A stretch of DNA of 64,000 nucleotides, from assembly GCA_036388855.1 (NCBI GenBank), contig DASVRA010000022.1:1-64000 (forward strand), in the 5' to 3' direction. Below are positions 45,039-53,979 of this stretch, piece by piece; within the stretch, counting starts at the first letter, position 1, and every line of letters begins with the position of its first letter. Origin of the DNA: DASVRA01 sp036388855. GTDB taxonomy: Bacteria; Pseudomonadota; Alphaproteobacteria; Caulobacterales; Caulobacteraceae. Both the position numbers and the translations under genes were made by a program. Under the pieces are notes generated by a model. That model saw only the letters and a list, made by a program, of their open reading frames with translations. It did no database searches and was not told the origin of the DNA.

Positions 45039-47155
45039 GCCGGCGAACCGTCGCGGCGACCGTCCGAGGCGGGGTAAGCCTCCGCCGCCGCCGCCAACTC
45101 CGCCGGATCCAGCAGGGCCATCGCCGCACCCTCGTCCGTCGGAACCGGCTCGCCTGCGCTCGCCCGCACGTCGGACAGCGCCAGACTGGACCAGCCCATG
45201 CGCCTGAGGCGCAGGCACAGGTCGATGTCCGCCGCGTCACCGGGAAACCGTTCGGCGTCGAACCCTCCGACCGCCGCCAGCTTGCCCCGGGCCACCGCCA
45301 TGAACGCGCCGGGCGCCGCAAGCACAGGCGCATTGCCCTGCTTCTCGATCGGAACCGCGCGCCAGCCAACGGGTCCGCGCCCCACGGTCAGGCCGGCCGC
45401 CGGACCGGCCTCGGTCAGCACGGTTCCAGTGACAGCGCCGGCCAGAGGCGACAAAGCCCACCGCGCCATGGAAGCGAGAGGGGCGCCCGGGCTCAAGGAA
45501 AGCCCCGCCCGGCAAAGCAGCACCGCCTCGCCCGTCGCCGCTTCGCTCAGGCGCTTCAGCCAAACTCCGGCGCCTCCCGCCGCCGGCACGTCGACCTTGC
45601 GCGCAAGCACGCAGTCCGCCGACGCCCGAACCTCCTCAAGTGCGATGTCCGCCGAGGCGGGAACCAGCACTTCCACTTCCATGCCGGAAAGGGCGCCGAG
45701 CACGTCCAGCAGCGTCCGCTTCGCCGTCTCGCTCCACTCCGGCCATACCGCAACCGTCACCCTCGCCAGGGTCGGCGGTTCCGCGGGCTCGCGGGTGTCG
45801 GGAACGCGCGCCGACCGGCTGCTCAGAGCCGCGGGCAAGTGCCGCCAGTGCAGCGGCGCCGCCGCCAACGCGGTTTCCAGCGCCTGCTCCCCTTCGAGCG
45901 CCGCCCGCGCGAGCCGTTCGAGGTCGACGCCCAGCGCCCCGGCGCGAACGGCGTAGCCGCCGCCCAGCGACTGACCCAACTGGATCGCCAGCGGCCAGGC
46001 CTCGCTGCGCCTGCGCGGGCCGCCCTCCTCCTCCCAGGTCAGCACGTCCGCCAGCGGATCGGCGAGGCTCAAGGTTCGGGCCAGGTCCGGGTGCAGCGTC
46101 TCTCCGGCCCGGAGCACCGCTACCGCCTCGGCGCCTCCCATGAACGTCCTCAGCCTTCCACCGTCTTCGGGGCCGAACACCGTATCGCCTTCGCCGCCGG
46201 ACCGGCCGGAAACCCGGCCGATGTCCAGGCTGCGCCAGCTCTGCTCGCTCCAGCTGCGCATCGTGCGCTTGAGCGGCTCCTCGGCCTCGGAGCCGAACAC
46301 CAGCAGCGCCACCCGCCGCTCCGGCTGGACCACGCGGGCCGCCGGCGGCTCGGCCGCCATAACCGCCTCCACCGCCTCGGGCTTGGCCGCGCCTTGTGGG
46401 AGCCTGAGCCCCCTGAGATCGAGTTGGGTGCCGGTAATGCGCGCCCGCAGCCGCCGCAGCAGCGCCTCGTCGGCGCCGTCGGGTAGACGGAAGTGGAACG
46501 ACTTGGCTCCCCGGGGTTCCTCATCTCGCCGGGGCCGCGGCCGGTCGGCCGTCACCGAACCCAGGTAGCGCTCGTCGTCGTAGATATCGATCACGGCCGG
46601 CGCGCCGCCGCTCTTGGGCTGCGCCGCCCAGCCGAGCAGCACGCCGTTGGCCACGCCCTCCAGGGCGCCCGAGGGCCCCCCGGCGGGCGCCGGCTTCGGC
46701 TTGCGCTGCCCCGCGCTGGGCCGGCTCGAGGCGACGGTGATCTCGCCCCGGCGCAGCAGCACCCGGGTGCGCCCGAACGCCGCCTCGATACGCAGGCGTC
46801 TCGGCGAACCGTCCAGGAAGGCGGCGGGGATGCGCAGGTTGAAGCCGTGCTTGCCGTCGCCCTTGCCGCCACGCGTCAGGTCCTTGCGAGGCAGGTCGGC
46901 CAAAGTCTCGGCGACGATCTCGCCCTCATGGCGGGCGACGATGTGGACCCGCCGCCCCGGCTTGTTCGGGTCGAACGCCCAGCCCTGGACCTCACCGGCC
47001 AGCACCCGGTCGACGAAGCCTTCGATCGGCTTCTTGCCGGTGACCTTCTCGGCCGCCTTCTTGGCCTTGCGCCCGAAGGCGCGCATCTGGCGCACGAGCG
47101 CCGGGTCGCGCCCCTCCTCCAGCCTAAGGCTCAGCTGCCGGTCCGCCACGCTCAC
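45035..47155 (-). CDS. GT2-related protein with two GW-type modules, apparently lacking DxD
   Basis: A 706-residue protein from GTG 47155. An N-terminal basic helix is followed by a beta-rich module (about 44-140) with GWAFDP (58-63) and GKGDGKHGF (97-105), and a weaker second copy (about 163-245, GWAAQP and GAKSFHFRLP). Two GT2-like regions then follow (about 280-430 and 465-690). The last keeps VGGFDAERFPGDAADIDLCL and RRMGW, but the place of the metal-binding DxD reads AVLLCRAGLSL, and the first copy AVAVLRAGETL. It looks like a degenerate relative of the dual GT2 enzyme at 37107, so it may be non-catalytic. Confidence 0.6.
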   Translation of the reverse strand: MSVADRQLSLRLEEGRDPALVRQMRAFGRKAKKAAEKVTGKKPIEGFVDRVLAGEVQGWAFDPNKPGRRVHIVARHEGEIVAETLADLPRKDLTRGGKGDGKHGFNLRIPAAFLDGSPRRLRIEAAFGRTRVLLRRGEITVASSRPSAGQRKPKPAPAGGPSGALEGVANGVLLGWAAQPKSGGAPAVIDIYDDERYLGSVTADRPRPRRDEEPRGAKSFHFRLPDGADEALLRRLRARITGTQLDLRGLRLPQGAAKPEAVEAVMAAEPPAARVVQPERRVALLVFGSEAEEPLKRTMRSWSEQSWRSLDIGRVSGRSGGEGDTVFGPEDGGRLRTFMGGAEAVAVLRAGETLHPDLARTLSLADPLADVLTWEEEGGPRRRSEAWPLAIQLGQSLGGGYAVRAGALGVDLERLARAALEGEQALETALAAAPLHWRHLPAALSSRSARVPDTREPAEPPTLARVTVAVWPEWSETAKRTLLDVLGALSGMEVEVLVPASADIALEEVRASADCVLARKVDVPAAGGAGVWLKRLSEAATGEAVLLCRAGLSLSPGAPLASMARWALSPLAGAVTGTVLTEAGPAAGLTVGRGPVGWRAVPIEKQGNAPVLAAPGAFMAVARGKLAAVGGFDAERFPGDAADIDLCLRLRRMGWSSLALSDVRASAGEPVPTDEGAAMALLDPAELAAAAEAYPASDGRRDGSPA

Positions 47156-48510
47156 AGGCCGCCGCGCTCCTCGAGCGCCTTCTTCAGCTCATAGATGCGC
47201 GCCAGATACCTTTCATTGGCGTTATTGAGGTTGCGCATCTCCGCCGTCAGCCGCTGGATCTCCGCGTGCGCCGCGGCCAGTTCCTCCTCGCTCGCCGCCG
47301 GCCCGCCGACAGGCGCCACCTCGGCGGCCGCCAGGCGGGTTCTTAAGGCGGCAGACTCCGCCTCCACCTCCGCCAGCCGCTCGCGATATTGGTCGTGCAG
47401 CCATCGGATTTCCGCCGACCGCGCTTCCAGCTCCAGCTCCAGCTCCAGCGCCGGAGTGCGTTCGTCGCCCGGTTTCTCCGGTGCATGCGAGGCGCCGCCG
47501 TTCAGCTGCTTTCGCAGATCGCCGCAGGTGGCTCGCAGCTCCGCCACCTCCTGCTCCAGCCTGATGACATCGCCGGTTCCAGGCGACGCGACCGAGGCGC
47601 CGTTGGCCAGCTTGCCCAGGAACGGGGAGATCATCGGGCGCAGCAGCTCGGCCCCCTCCACGAGCGAGTCCAGCCGTTCGCGGGCGTCCGGGTCCTCGTC
47701 AACCTGGGCGGCGGCCTCATAGAAAGTGAGCGCGATGGGCAGAGAAGGCTGCGCGCGGACCGGCGCGTCCTCCTCTTCCGGCTCCAGCAGCGCGCTCAGC
47801 GTTTCGAACAGGTCGAGCCTCGTGCCGCGCCAATGCAGCCGAAGCCGGCCGAGCAGCTTGTCCATCAGCGCCTGGGGATCGTCGCGCCAGGCGTTCTCCT
47901 CCACCACCGCGGCGATCCGCTCACCGGCGTAACGGTAGACATCGGAGCTGTAGGCGAACCAGTTGAGCTCCTCGGCCTGGCCGTTGCGCCCAAGCCGCCG
48001 GACGCCTTTCTCGCTCTTGGACGGATGGGTCAGCGCCCAGATGTAGTCGGGCTGCAGTCCCAGCCGCTCGAACACCTCGCTCCAAACCGGCAGCAGCCGC
48101 GCGGTCGCCACATCGGCGAATCCCCAGGGCTCCGCGTGGTCCTCCAGCGCGGCCTCCACCGCCTTCGTCATCTCGCGCCGGATCGCCTGAACCACCGGCC
48201 GCCGCCACCATCCCGGAGGAAACGGAAGGGCGTGGGCGGGATGGTCGGGCGCGCGATCAATCGCCCGCAGCAGCCGGTCGTGGAACTCGCCGATCCACGG
48301 GCGGCGCCATTCCACGCCTCCGCCCGACCACATGTCGGCCGCGTCCCCCTCCAGCATGTCCACGCCAAGCGCGTGCAGGGTGCGCGACAGCAGCGACAGC
48401 CCGCTTGGGGAGGCGCCCAGCACCACCACCACGCGACGGCCCTCCAGCCGCCGCGCGGGCAGGCCCCGGCCCGCCGCCTCTCCGTTGTGCCGCCTCACGC
48501 CCGAAGCCAT
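47152..48510 (-). CDS. Sulfotransferase-like protein with C-terminal coiled coil
   Basis: A 452-residue cytoplasmic protein. The N-terminal P-loop-like VVVVLGASPSGLSLLSRTLH plus LGVDML resembles the PAPS-binding start of bacterial sulfotransferases, and a globular region continues to about 270 (WGFADVATARLLPVWSEVFE). From about residue 320 to the end it is a heptad-rich coiled coil (LEQEVAELRATCGDLRKQLN and onwards). It may sulfate the capsule or tether enzymes, but neither is shown. Its stop overlaps the GTG of the 706-residue gene. Confidence 0.6.
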   Translation of the reverse strand: MASGVRRHNGEAAGRGLPARRLEGRRVVVVLGASPSGLSLLSRTLHALGVDMLEGDAADMWSGGGVEWRRPWIGEFHDRLLRAIDRAPDHPAHALPFPPGWWRRPVVQAIRREMTKAVEAALEDHAEPWGFADVATARLLPVWSEVFERLGLQPDYIWALTHPSKSEKGVRRLGRNGQAEELNWFAYSSDVYRYAGERIAAVVEENAWRDDPQALMDKLLGRLRLHWRGTRLDLFETLSALLEPEEEDAPVRAQPSLPIALTFYEAAAQVDEDPDARERLDSLVEGAELLRPMISPFLGKLANGASVASPGTGDVIRLEQEVAELRATCGDLRKQLNGGASHAPEKPGDERTPALELELELEARSAEIRWLHDQYRERLAEVEAESAALRTRLAAAEVAPVGGPAASEEELAAAHAEIQRLTAEMRNLNNANERYLARIYELKKALEERGGL

Positions 48511-48535
48511 GCCTCCTATTCAATGCCCGCGCGCC

Positions 48536-50881
48536 CTAGGCCGCAAGGGCCGGAGCCTCAAGCCGGGCGAAGGCTTCGAGCACACTCGCCTCCAGCCTGG
48601 CCCAGTCATACCGCTCCACCAGCATACGGCGAGAGGCGGCGGAAAGTTGCCGGCGCAGGGGCGGAGAGACGATCAGACGGCTGATCGCCTGCGTCCAACC
48701 GTCCGGACGCGCCGGCAGCGCCGCGCCCGCCGCGATCATCGGCCGGTACGGCTCCAAATCCGAGACCACCGCCGCGGCGCCCGCCTCCGCGTATTCCACC
48801 CACTTGGTCGGCGTCTTGAGCAGGTTGTATGGAACAGCCCGGAGCGGGGCCAGGCCGATGTCCCAGCCGAGCGCCCCGAACCGGCGGCGAAACTCGGCGT
48901 AGTCGCCTGGAATCGCCTTGCGCCGCCGCACCCGCCCGCGCAGCAGATCAGCCGCCGGCTGGTCGGAGATCGAGCCGAACAGCTCGATGCTGACGTGGTC
49001 GAAGCGCCCCAGCACCTCGTTCAGCGCCGGGGCGATCATCTCCAGGTCGGCGTTGTGCGAGGCCGAGCCCATATAGCCGACCACCAGCGGCTGGTCCGGC
49101 CCCTTCACCGCCCGCGCCTCCCCCGGCCGCCCGGCCGAGCCGATGGCCAGCGCCGCGATATGGCCGCCGCGTCCCAGCCTCGCCAGCCGCTCGGCCAGTT
49201 GCGGCGTCGCCGCCAGCGTCAGGTCCGCCTCGGCCATCGCCCGGTGCAGCGTGTGGATGCGGCGCGGATGCCTGGCGGCGCGGTAGCGCTCCACCCCGAC
49301 GCACAGCGGCAGCTCGAACAGGTCGTCGTCCAGGTGCAGCACCAAGGGCAGGCCCCGCGCGTGCGCGGCGGCCCGGACCGCCTGGTACCCTTCCGCATGG
49401 CCGAAGCGGGAAACCACCACCGCCGTCGGCCGCACGGAAGCGAACTCAGCCTCCACCAGCGCCCGCGCCTCCGCCAGGCTCCCGCCGCCGTCGGCGGCGA
49501 AGGCGGATTCCTCCACGAGGCGGACGGCTGCGCGTCCGGCCGAGCGGCTGCCCGCCAGACCCTCCACGAAGCAGATCGACTGGGAGGCGCCGTAAGAGTC
49601 CGCGAACACCAGCAAGCGCATCGGCGCTTCGCTCGGAAACTCATCCGAGAACGCGGCATGGGGTGAAGCGGTGGCCGCCATCGGACGCGCCGGAGGCGCC
49701 GTTTCAGCCGGCGCCGGGGCCTCCACCCAGCGCGCGGCCCGCTTGGCCTCGATGGACAGCGTGGCGGTGGAAATGCTCGCCCCCGCTCCCGCCGGGCGGG
49801 CGGCGGTCCACACCGCCGCGGCGCTCTCGATCAGGAGGTGGCGGTGCACGCCCCCCCGCGCCTCGCGCGCCAGGCTGGCCGTCCACAGCGCCTCCTGCCG
49901 CGGACCCGCCCCGCCCATCTCCAGCCAGGCCCTACGATTGGCCGCGAAGAACCACGGCGCCGGCGCCGCGGTCCTACGCATCGCCCGCCCTGGCGTCTCG
50001 CCCCGCGACAGCCGGAACTCCGCGCCTCCGCCCGTCGGCCGAGCGTCCAGGCCCGCGCACAGCAGACGCGCGGAGCCGTCGTTGATCCTGGGGCTGGCGG
50101 TCAGCACCTCCGCCCCAAGCGTCCAGGACGCCAGGGTCTGCACCGCATCCGCCGTCTCCGGGATGCAGGCCGGCCGCGCCACCACCACCGCCTCCCCCGA
50201 CGCCAGCGCCACACCGGTGTTGGCCAGATAAGCCTCGCTGAAAGCTCCCGGCAGCAGGAAGTGGCGCACCCGCAACCCTCCGGCGCCCGTGCGACGGTCG
50301 ATTGCCGCGGCCAGCGCCTTGGCCTGGGCCGGCTCAAATCCCGCTCCCACCACCAGCACCTCGAGGCCGCTGCTCAGGCGCTGCGCGCCCAGCGCGTCGA
50401 AAAAACCGTCGAGCCCGTGCGCCTCGCCCGGGGCCAGCAGCACCACCGAGATCAGTTCGGGCCGCAGCGCCGGCCGCAGCTTGCGGGCTTCTCCCTGAAC
50501 AGGCCGCAGTTCGCCGACGGGCCCTTCCGCGTGGGCGACGCGGCCACGGGCATCGCGCGCCAGCACCGCGAGTGCAGCGCCGGTTTCCTCCAGCCGCCGC
50601 ACCGCGCCGCGCGCCTTCATCCGCTCCAGCGTCGAAAGCATCACCGCGCAGCAGCCGCTGGCGTCCATCTGCCCCAGCAGCAGGTCATCAAGCGGTCCCG
50701 GCCCGAGCCGGATCAGGCCGCCCGCGCCCTGGAGGCGCGCATCCCACACCACCGCTTGCGGCAGGGAGCCCTCAGGCGTGCGCGCCCGGTCCGCCGCGTG
50801 CCGCACCGGCTCGGCCAGCCCCTCGTCACCGGGCCCGGCGTACAGGTAGGCGTCCCCCTCGATGTCGATGCGCAGCGGCAT
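48536..50881 (-). CDS. Two-part glycosyltransferase: degenerate GT2-like region fused to GT-B domain
   Basis: A 781-residue protein. Residues about 135-380 look like a GT-A fold (LISVVLLAPGEAHGLDGFFD, LEVLVVGAG, AYLANTGVALASGEAVVVAR), but no DxD follows: the place reads VVVARPACIP. From about 421 (MRLLVFADSYGASQSICFVE) there is a GT4-like GT-B domain with VLHLDDDLFELP, VVGYMGSASHNADLEMIAPA, ALGWDIGLAPL and TKWVEYAEAGAAAVVSDL. The latter is probably the active part. The first 130 residues have no known motif. It is divergent from the 997-residue glycosyltransferase. Confidence 0.7.
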   Translation of the reverse strand: MPLRIDIEGDAYLYAGPGDEGLAEPVRHAADRARTPEGSLPQAVVWDARLQGAGGLIRLGPGPLDDLLLGQMDASGCCAVMLSTLERMKARGAVRRLEETGAALAVLARDARGRVAHAEGPVGELRPVQGEARKLRPALRPELISVVLLAPGEAHGLDGFFDALGAQRLSSGLEVLVVGAGFEPAQAKALAAAIDRRTGAGGLRVRHFLLPGAFSEAYLANTGVALASGEAVVVARPACIPETADAVQTLASWTLGAEVLTASPRINDGSARLLCAGLDARPTGGGAEFRLSRGETPGRAMRRTAAPAPWFFAANRRAWLEMGGAGPRQEALWTASLAREARGGVHRHLLIESAAAVWTAARPAGAGASISTATLSIEAKRAARWVEAPAPAETAPPARPMAATASPHAAFSDEFPSEAPMRLLVFADSYGASQSICFVEGLAGSRSAGRAAVRLVEESAFAADGGGSLAEARALVEAEFASVRPTAVVVSRFGHAEGYQAVRAAAHARGLPLVLHLDDDLFELPLCVGVERYRAARHPRRIHTLHRAMAEADLTLAATPQLAERLARLGRGGHIAALAIGSAGRPGEARAVKGPDQPLVVGYMGSASHNADLEMIAPALNEVLGRFDHVSIELFGSISDQPAADLLRGRVRRRKAIPGDYAEFRRRFGALGWDIGLAPLRAVPYNLLKTPTKWVEYAEAGAAAVVSDLEPYRPMIAAGAALPARPDGWTQAISRLIVSPPLRRQLSAASRRMLVERYDWARLEASVLEAFARLEAPALAA

Positions 50882-50985
50882 CCGGCGCCTCTAGCACGCG
50901 GGGCGCGGCGCCTCCACGCCGTTGCGGAAGGCGGGGGGTTGGCTCTAAGCACAAGCGCCGGGCGCCAGGGCGCCGTGGAGGGCGC
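50882..50985. promoter_or_regulatory. Divergent promoter region within the capsule glycosyltransferase cluster
   Basis: 104 bases lie between the start codons of two large glycosyltransferase genes transcribed away from each other, so both promoters are expected here. No sigma-factor motif or operator was clear. Confidence 0.35.
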
Positions 50986-53979
50986 ATGGCCAGCCTCGGG
51001 GGCCGCCTGACATCGCTGCGAGGCAGGGGAGGCCGCGGCCGCCGCTACGGCGGCTGGGTCCGCGCGGAGCCCGACGGCCTGATCCGCGGCTGGGTCTCCG
51101 ACGAGGCCAACCCCGCCCACCGCGCCGAGGTCGAGGTGCGCATCGACGGCCGGCCGGTCGGCCGCGCCTTGGCAGACCGCTTCGATCCCGCACTGGCGAA
51201 GGAAGGCCGCGGCGACGGCCGCTACGGCTTCGTCCTGCTCGTTCCCACCGCGTTTCGAGACGGCAAGCCGCACACGGTCGAGGCGGCCGCGGCCGACACC
51301 GGTTACCGCCTGATGAGCAAGGCCGCTGAGTTCCGGATCGTCCCGGCCAACCCCATACCGACGCTACGGCTCATTGACATCGGCCCGGAAGGCGTTCGCG
51401 GCCGCCTCAGGGGCGCCGCCGCCGCGCCCCCCTCGCTTGAGCTTTGGGCCGGCGGCCGCCGCACCCGCGACTTCCAGCCGAGCTGGGCCCGCAAGGGGCC
51501 GGATCTGGAGTTCCGCATCGCCTGGGACGCCCCGACCTTCAACGGCCTTCCGCGGGACGCGGCCCTGGCCGCGCCCGGCATGATCGAAGGTGGGCTTGCG
51601 GGCCTCAAGCTACTCGACCGCCTGCGGGTGATCGCCCGGCCCGCGCCCCAGGGCCTGAAGCTGAACCTGGAAGGGCCCTACCGCGCCTCCAGCCCGCACC
51701 CTCTCCAGGTGACCGTGACACGCGCGGACGGCGACGTCTTGGGGAAGGCTCGCCTGGAGGGGCGTAGCGCGCTCCTGCCGCTGCCGCCGGGGGTTTCACT
51801 GGAGCAGCTGGAGCTTCAGGCGGACCTTGGCGGTGAGCCGGCCCGGGCGATCTCCATCAGACTGGACGCGGCGGGCGCGCAACTCGTGTCGAACGCCGTC
51901 TTCCGGCGCTGGGAGGGCCAGGCTCCGCAAGGGTGGGAGACCGGGTTGACGCCCGAGCAGGTGTCGCGCGGCTTCGCCGGCTTGCCCGAAGCCGAGGCGC
52001 GCCGGCTGGGCCTTCGGGGCGACCTTGTTCGGCTGCAACTGCAGCCCAGTGACGAAGCCCGCCCGCTGCTGCGCCAGAGGCTGGAAAACTTGCCGGGGGG
52101 CTTCGAGCGGCAGGCGCGGGCGAGCCTCGTCTGTCTCGCCCGCGCCAGCGCGCCGGCAACGCTGGATGTCCGGTTGACTGGACCCGACGGAGAAGCCCTC
52201 CAGTCAGTGGCGCTCGCCTGCGACGAACCCGGGACATGGCGGCGGGAGGAGCGGTCCCTCTCCCTCGAGAGCCTGTCGGAGCAGGGGCCGGTGGACCTGG
52301 AGCTCCGCCTCCTTGCGCCGCCGCTGCCCGGTCTTTCCGTCGAGGTGGCCGTGCTCGGCCTTGCGGGCGAAGGGCGGTTCGCCCAGCCGCCGCCGGCCCG
52401 CGCGCCCGAGAACCTCATCGAGCAGGGCGACTTCGACTATTGGCCCTACGGCCTCTCCATCTGCGCCTCCGGCGGCCGGCGCGAGATCGCGGAAGGCTGG
52501 TTCGTGCACAACCGCGGCTCCGCCGCCCCCGTCCTCGCCCGCGCCGCGCCTTTGCAGCAGGGCGCGGCCCTGCTGCTCTCCGCGCCCGAAATCGCCGACT
52601 ACTGCCGCCTGGAGACGAGGCTCGATCCGGCCGCCGCCGCGGGCGGGCGGTTGCGACTCGGCTTCCAAGCCGGAGCCCCCGCCGACGGCCCCGCCGCTTT
52701 CCAGTCGGGCGCGCCCTTCACCGTCATCGACCGGATCTTCGTGCTGCGCCGCGGCTCGGCCGCCGAGGACGCCGTGGTCGCCAACATCGCCCGCCGCGTT
52801 CCCCTCGCCCGCGGCTTGGCCGAGCACCGCTTCGACTTCGACCTTCCGGAGTCCTCGCCCGGCGCGGCCGGCGAGATGTTTCTCGCCTTCGACTTCGCCC
52901 GCCCCTTCGCATTGCGCCTGGAGCAGGTGCGCCTCGCCCCCGCTTCCGACGAAGAGGGCGCAACGCTTCCGCCGGCGCTGGAAGACCCGGCGATCGCGGC
53001 CCAGGCAAAGACGCTGAAGGGACTGTCAGCCTGGCTCTCAGGCGAGATCGTGCAGCCCGGCCTGCGCTTTGACGCCCAGGCGCGGGAGACGTCCGCGCCC
53101 TGCATCCGCTGGGAGTGGTCGCCGCCAGCGCAGGACTCGGTCGAGGTGGTGGTTTGCGTTCACGACGCGGCCGAGGAGACCCTGGCCTGCCTCGGGTCCC
53201 TGGTCGGGACCACCACCGTGCCCCACGCGGTGCTGATCGTCGATGATGCGTCGGGCGAGGACACGCGCCGGCGGATCGCCGCCTTCATCGCCGACAAGCC
53301 CTGGATGCGGATGGTCTCGAATGCGGAGAACCTCGGCTACACGGCCTCCGCCAATCTCGGCGTCCGCTCCGCCGCCGCCGATTGGGTGGTCCTGCTGAAC
53401 AGCGACACGGTCGCCACGTCTCGCTGGATCGAGGGCCTGCTCGAATGCGCGGCCGTCACGGGCGCCGCCTTCGTCGGGCCTGTGTCCAACGCCGCCAGCT
53501 ACCAGTCCGTGCCGGAGTTGAAGGACCGTCGCGGCCGCTGGAAAACCAACGCCCTGCCGCCTGGCTGGACGCCAGAGCGGATGGCCCGATTCATCCGGGA
53601 AAACGCGGGCCAGGGCTTTCCCCCCACGCCCCTGCTCAACGGCTTCTGCACGCTGATCCGCCGCGAAGCCTTCCTGGCGCTGGGCGGCTTCAACGAGGCC
53701 GCGTTCCCGCAGGGTTACGGTGAGGAGAACGACCTCTGCGTGCGCGCCGCCGAGGCCGGCTACAGGCTTGCCGTCGCCGACCACGTCTATGTCCACCACG
53801 CCAAGTCGGCGAGCTTCGGCGCCGGCCGCCGGGCCGATTTGCAGAAGCAGGCGTCCGAGGCGCTCAAGCGCCTGCACCCTGACATCGACTTCACCGAGCT
53901 CGGGGACCGCATCCGCGAGGCCCAGCCGCTGGTGGAACTACGCGCCGCCGTCCGCAAGCTTTACGAGGCGGAAGCGTGA
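50986..53979 (+). CDS. Large modular GT2 glycosyltransferase with beta-sandwich modules
   Basis: A 997-residue protein from ATG 50986. A GW-type module (about 20-115: GWVSDE at 35-40, GRGDGRYGF at 74-82) is followed by about 600 residues of beta-rich sequence. That part includes a carbohydrate-binding-module-like segment starting near 475 (NLIEQGDFDYWPYGLS, GWFVHNRGS). A C-terminal GT2 domain (about 719-960) has VVVCVHDAAEETLACLGSLV, VVLLNSDTVATSRWIEGLLE and GFNEAAFPQGYGEENDLCVR, the pattern of rhamnosyltransferase-like enzymes. The GT2 domain looks intact. The stop overlaps the next start. Confidence 0.8.
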   Translation: MASLGGRLTSLRGRGGRGRRYGGWVRAEPDGLIRGWVSDEANPAHRAEVEVRIDGRPVGRALADRFDPALAKEGRGDGRYGFVLLVPTAFRDGKPHTVEAAAADTGYRLMSKAAEFRIVPANPIPTLRLIDIGPEGVRGRLRGAAAAPPSLELWAGGRRTRDFQPSWARKGPDLEFRIAWDAPTFNGLPRDAALAAPGMIEGGLAGLKLLDRLRVIARPAPQGLKLNLEGPYRASSPHPLQVTVTRADGDVLGKARLEGRSALLPLPPGVSLEQLELQADLGGEPARAISIRLDAAGAQLVSNAVFRRWEGQAPQGWETGLTPEQVSRGFAGLPEAEARRLGLRGDLVRLQLQPSDEARPLLRQRLENLPGGFERQARASLVCLARASAPATLDVRLTGPDGEALQSVALACDEPGTWRREERSLSLESLSEQGPVDLELRLLAPPLPGLSVEVAVLGLAGEGRFAQPPPARAPENLIEQGDFDYWPYGLSICASGGRREIAEGWFVHNRGSAAPVLARAAPLQQGAALLLSAPEIADYCRLETRLDPAAAAGGRLRLGFQAGAPADGPAAFQSGAPFTVIDRIFVLRRGSAAEDAVVANIARRVPLARGLAEHRFDFDLPESSPGAAGEMFLAFDFARPFALRLEQVRLAPASDEEGATLPPALEDPAIAAQAKTLKGLSAWLSGEIVQPGLRFDAQARETSAPCIRWEWSPPAQDSVEVVVCVHDAAEETLACLGSLVGTTTVPHAVLIVDDASGEDTRRRIAAFIADKPWMRMVSNAENLGYTASANLGVRSAAADWVVLLNSDTVATSRWIEGLLECAAVTGAAFVGPVSNAASYQSVPELKDRRGRWKTNALPPGWTPERMARFIRENAGQGFPPTPLLNGFCTLIRREAFLALGGFNEAAFPQGYGEENDLCVRAAEAGYRLAVADHVYVHHAKSASFGAGRRADLQKQASEALKRLHPDIDFTELGDRIREAQPLVELRAAVRKLYEAEA

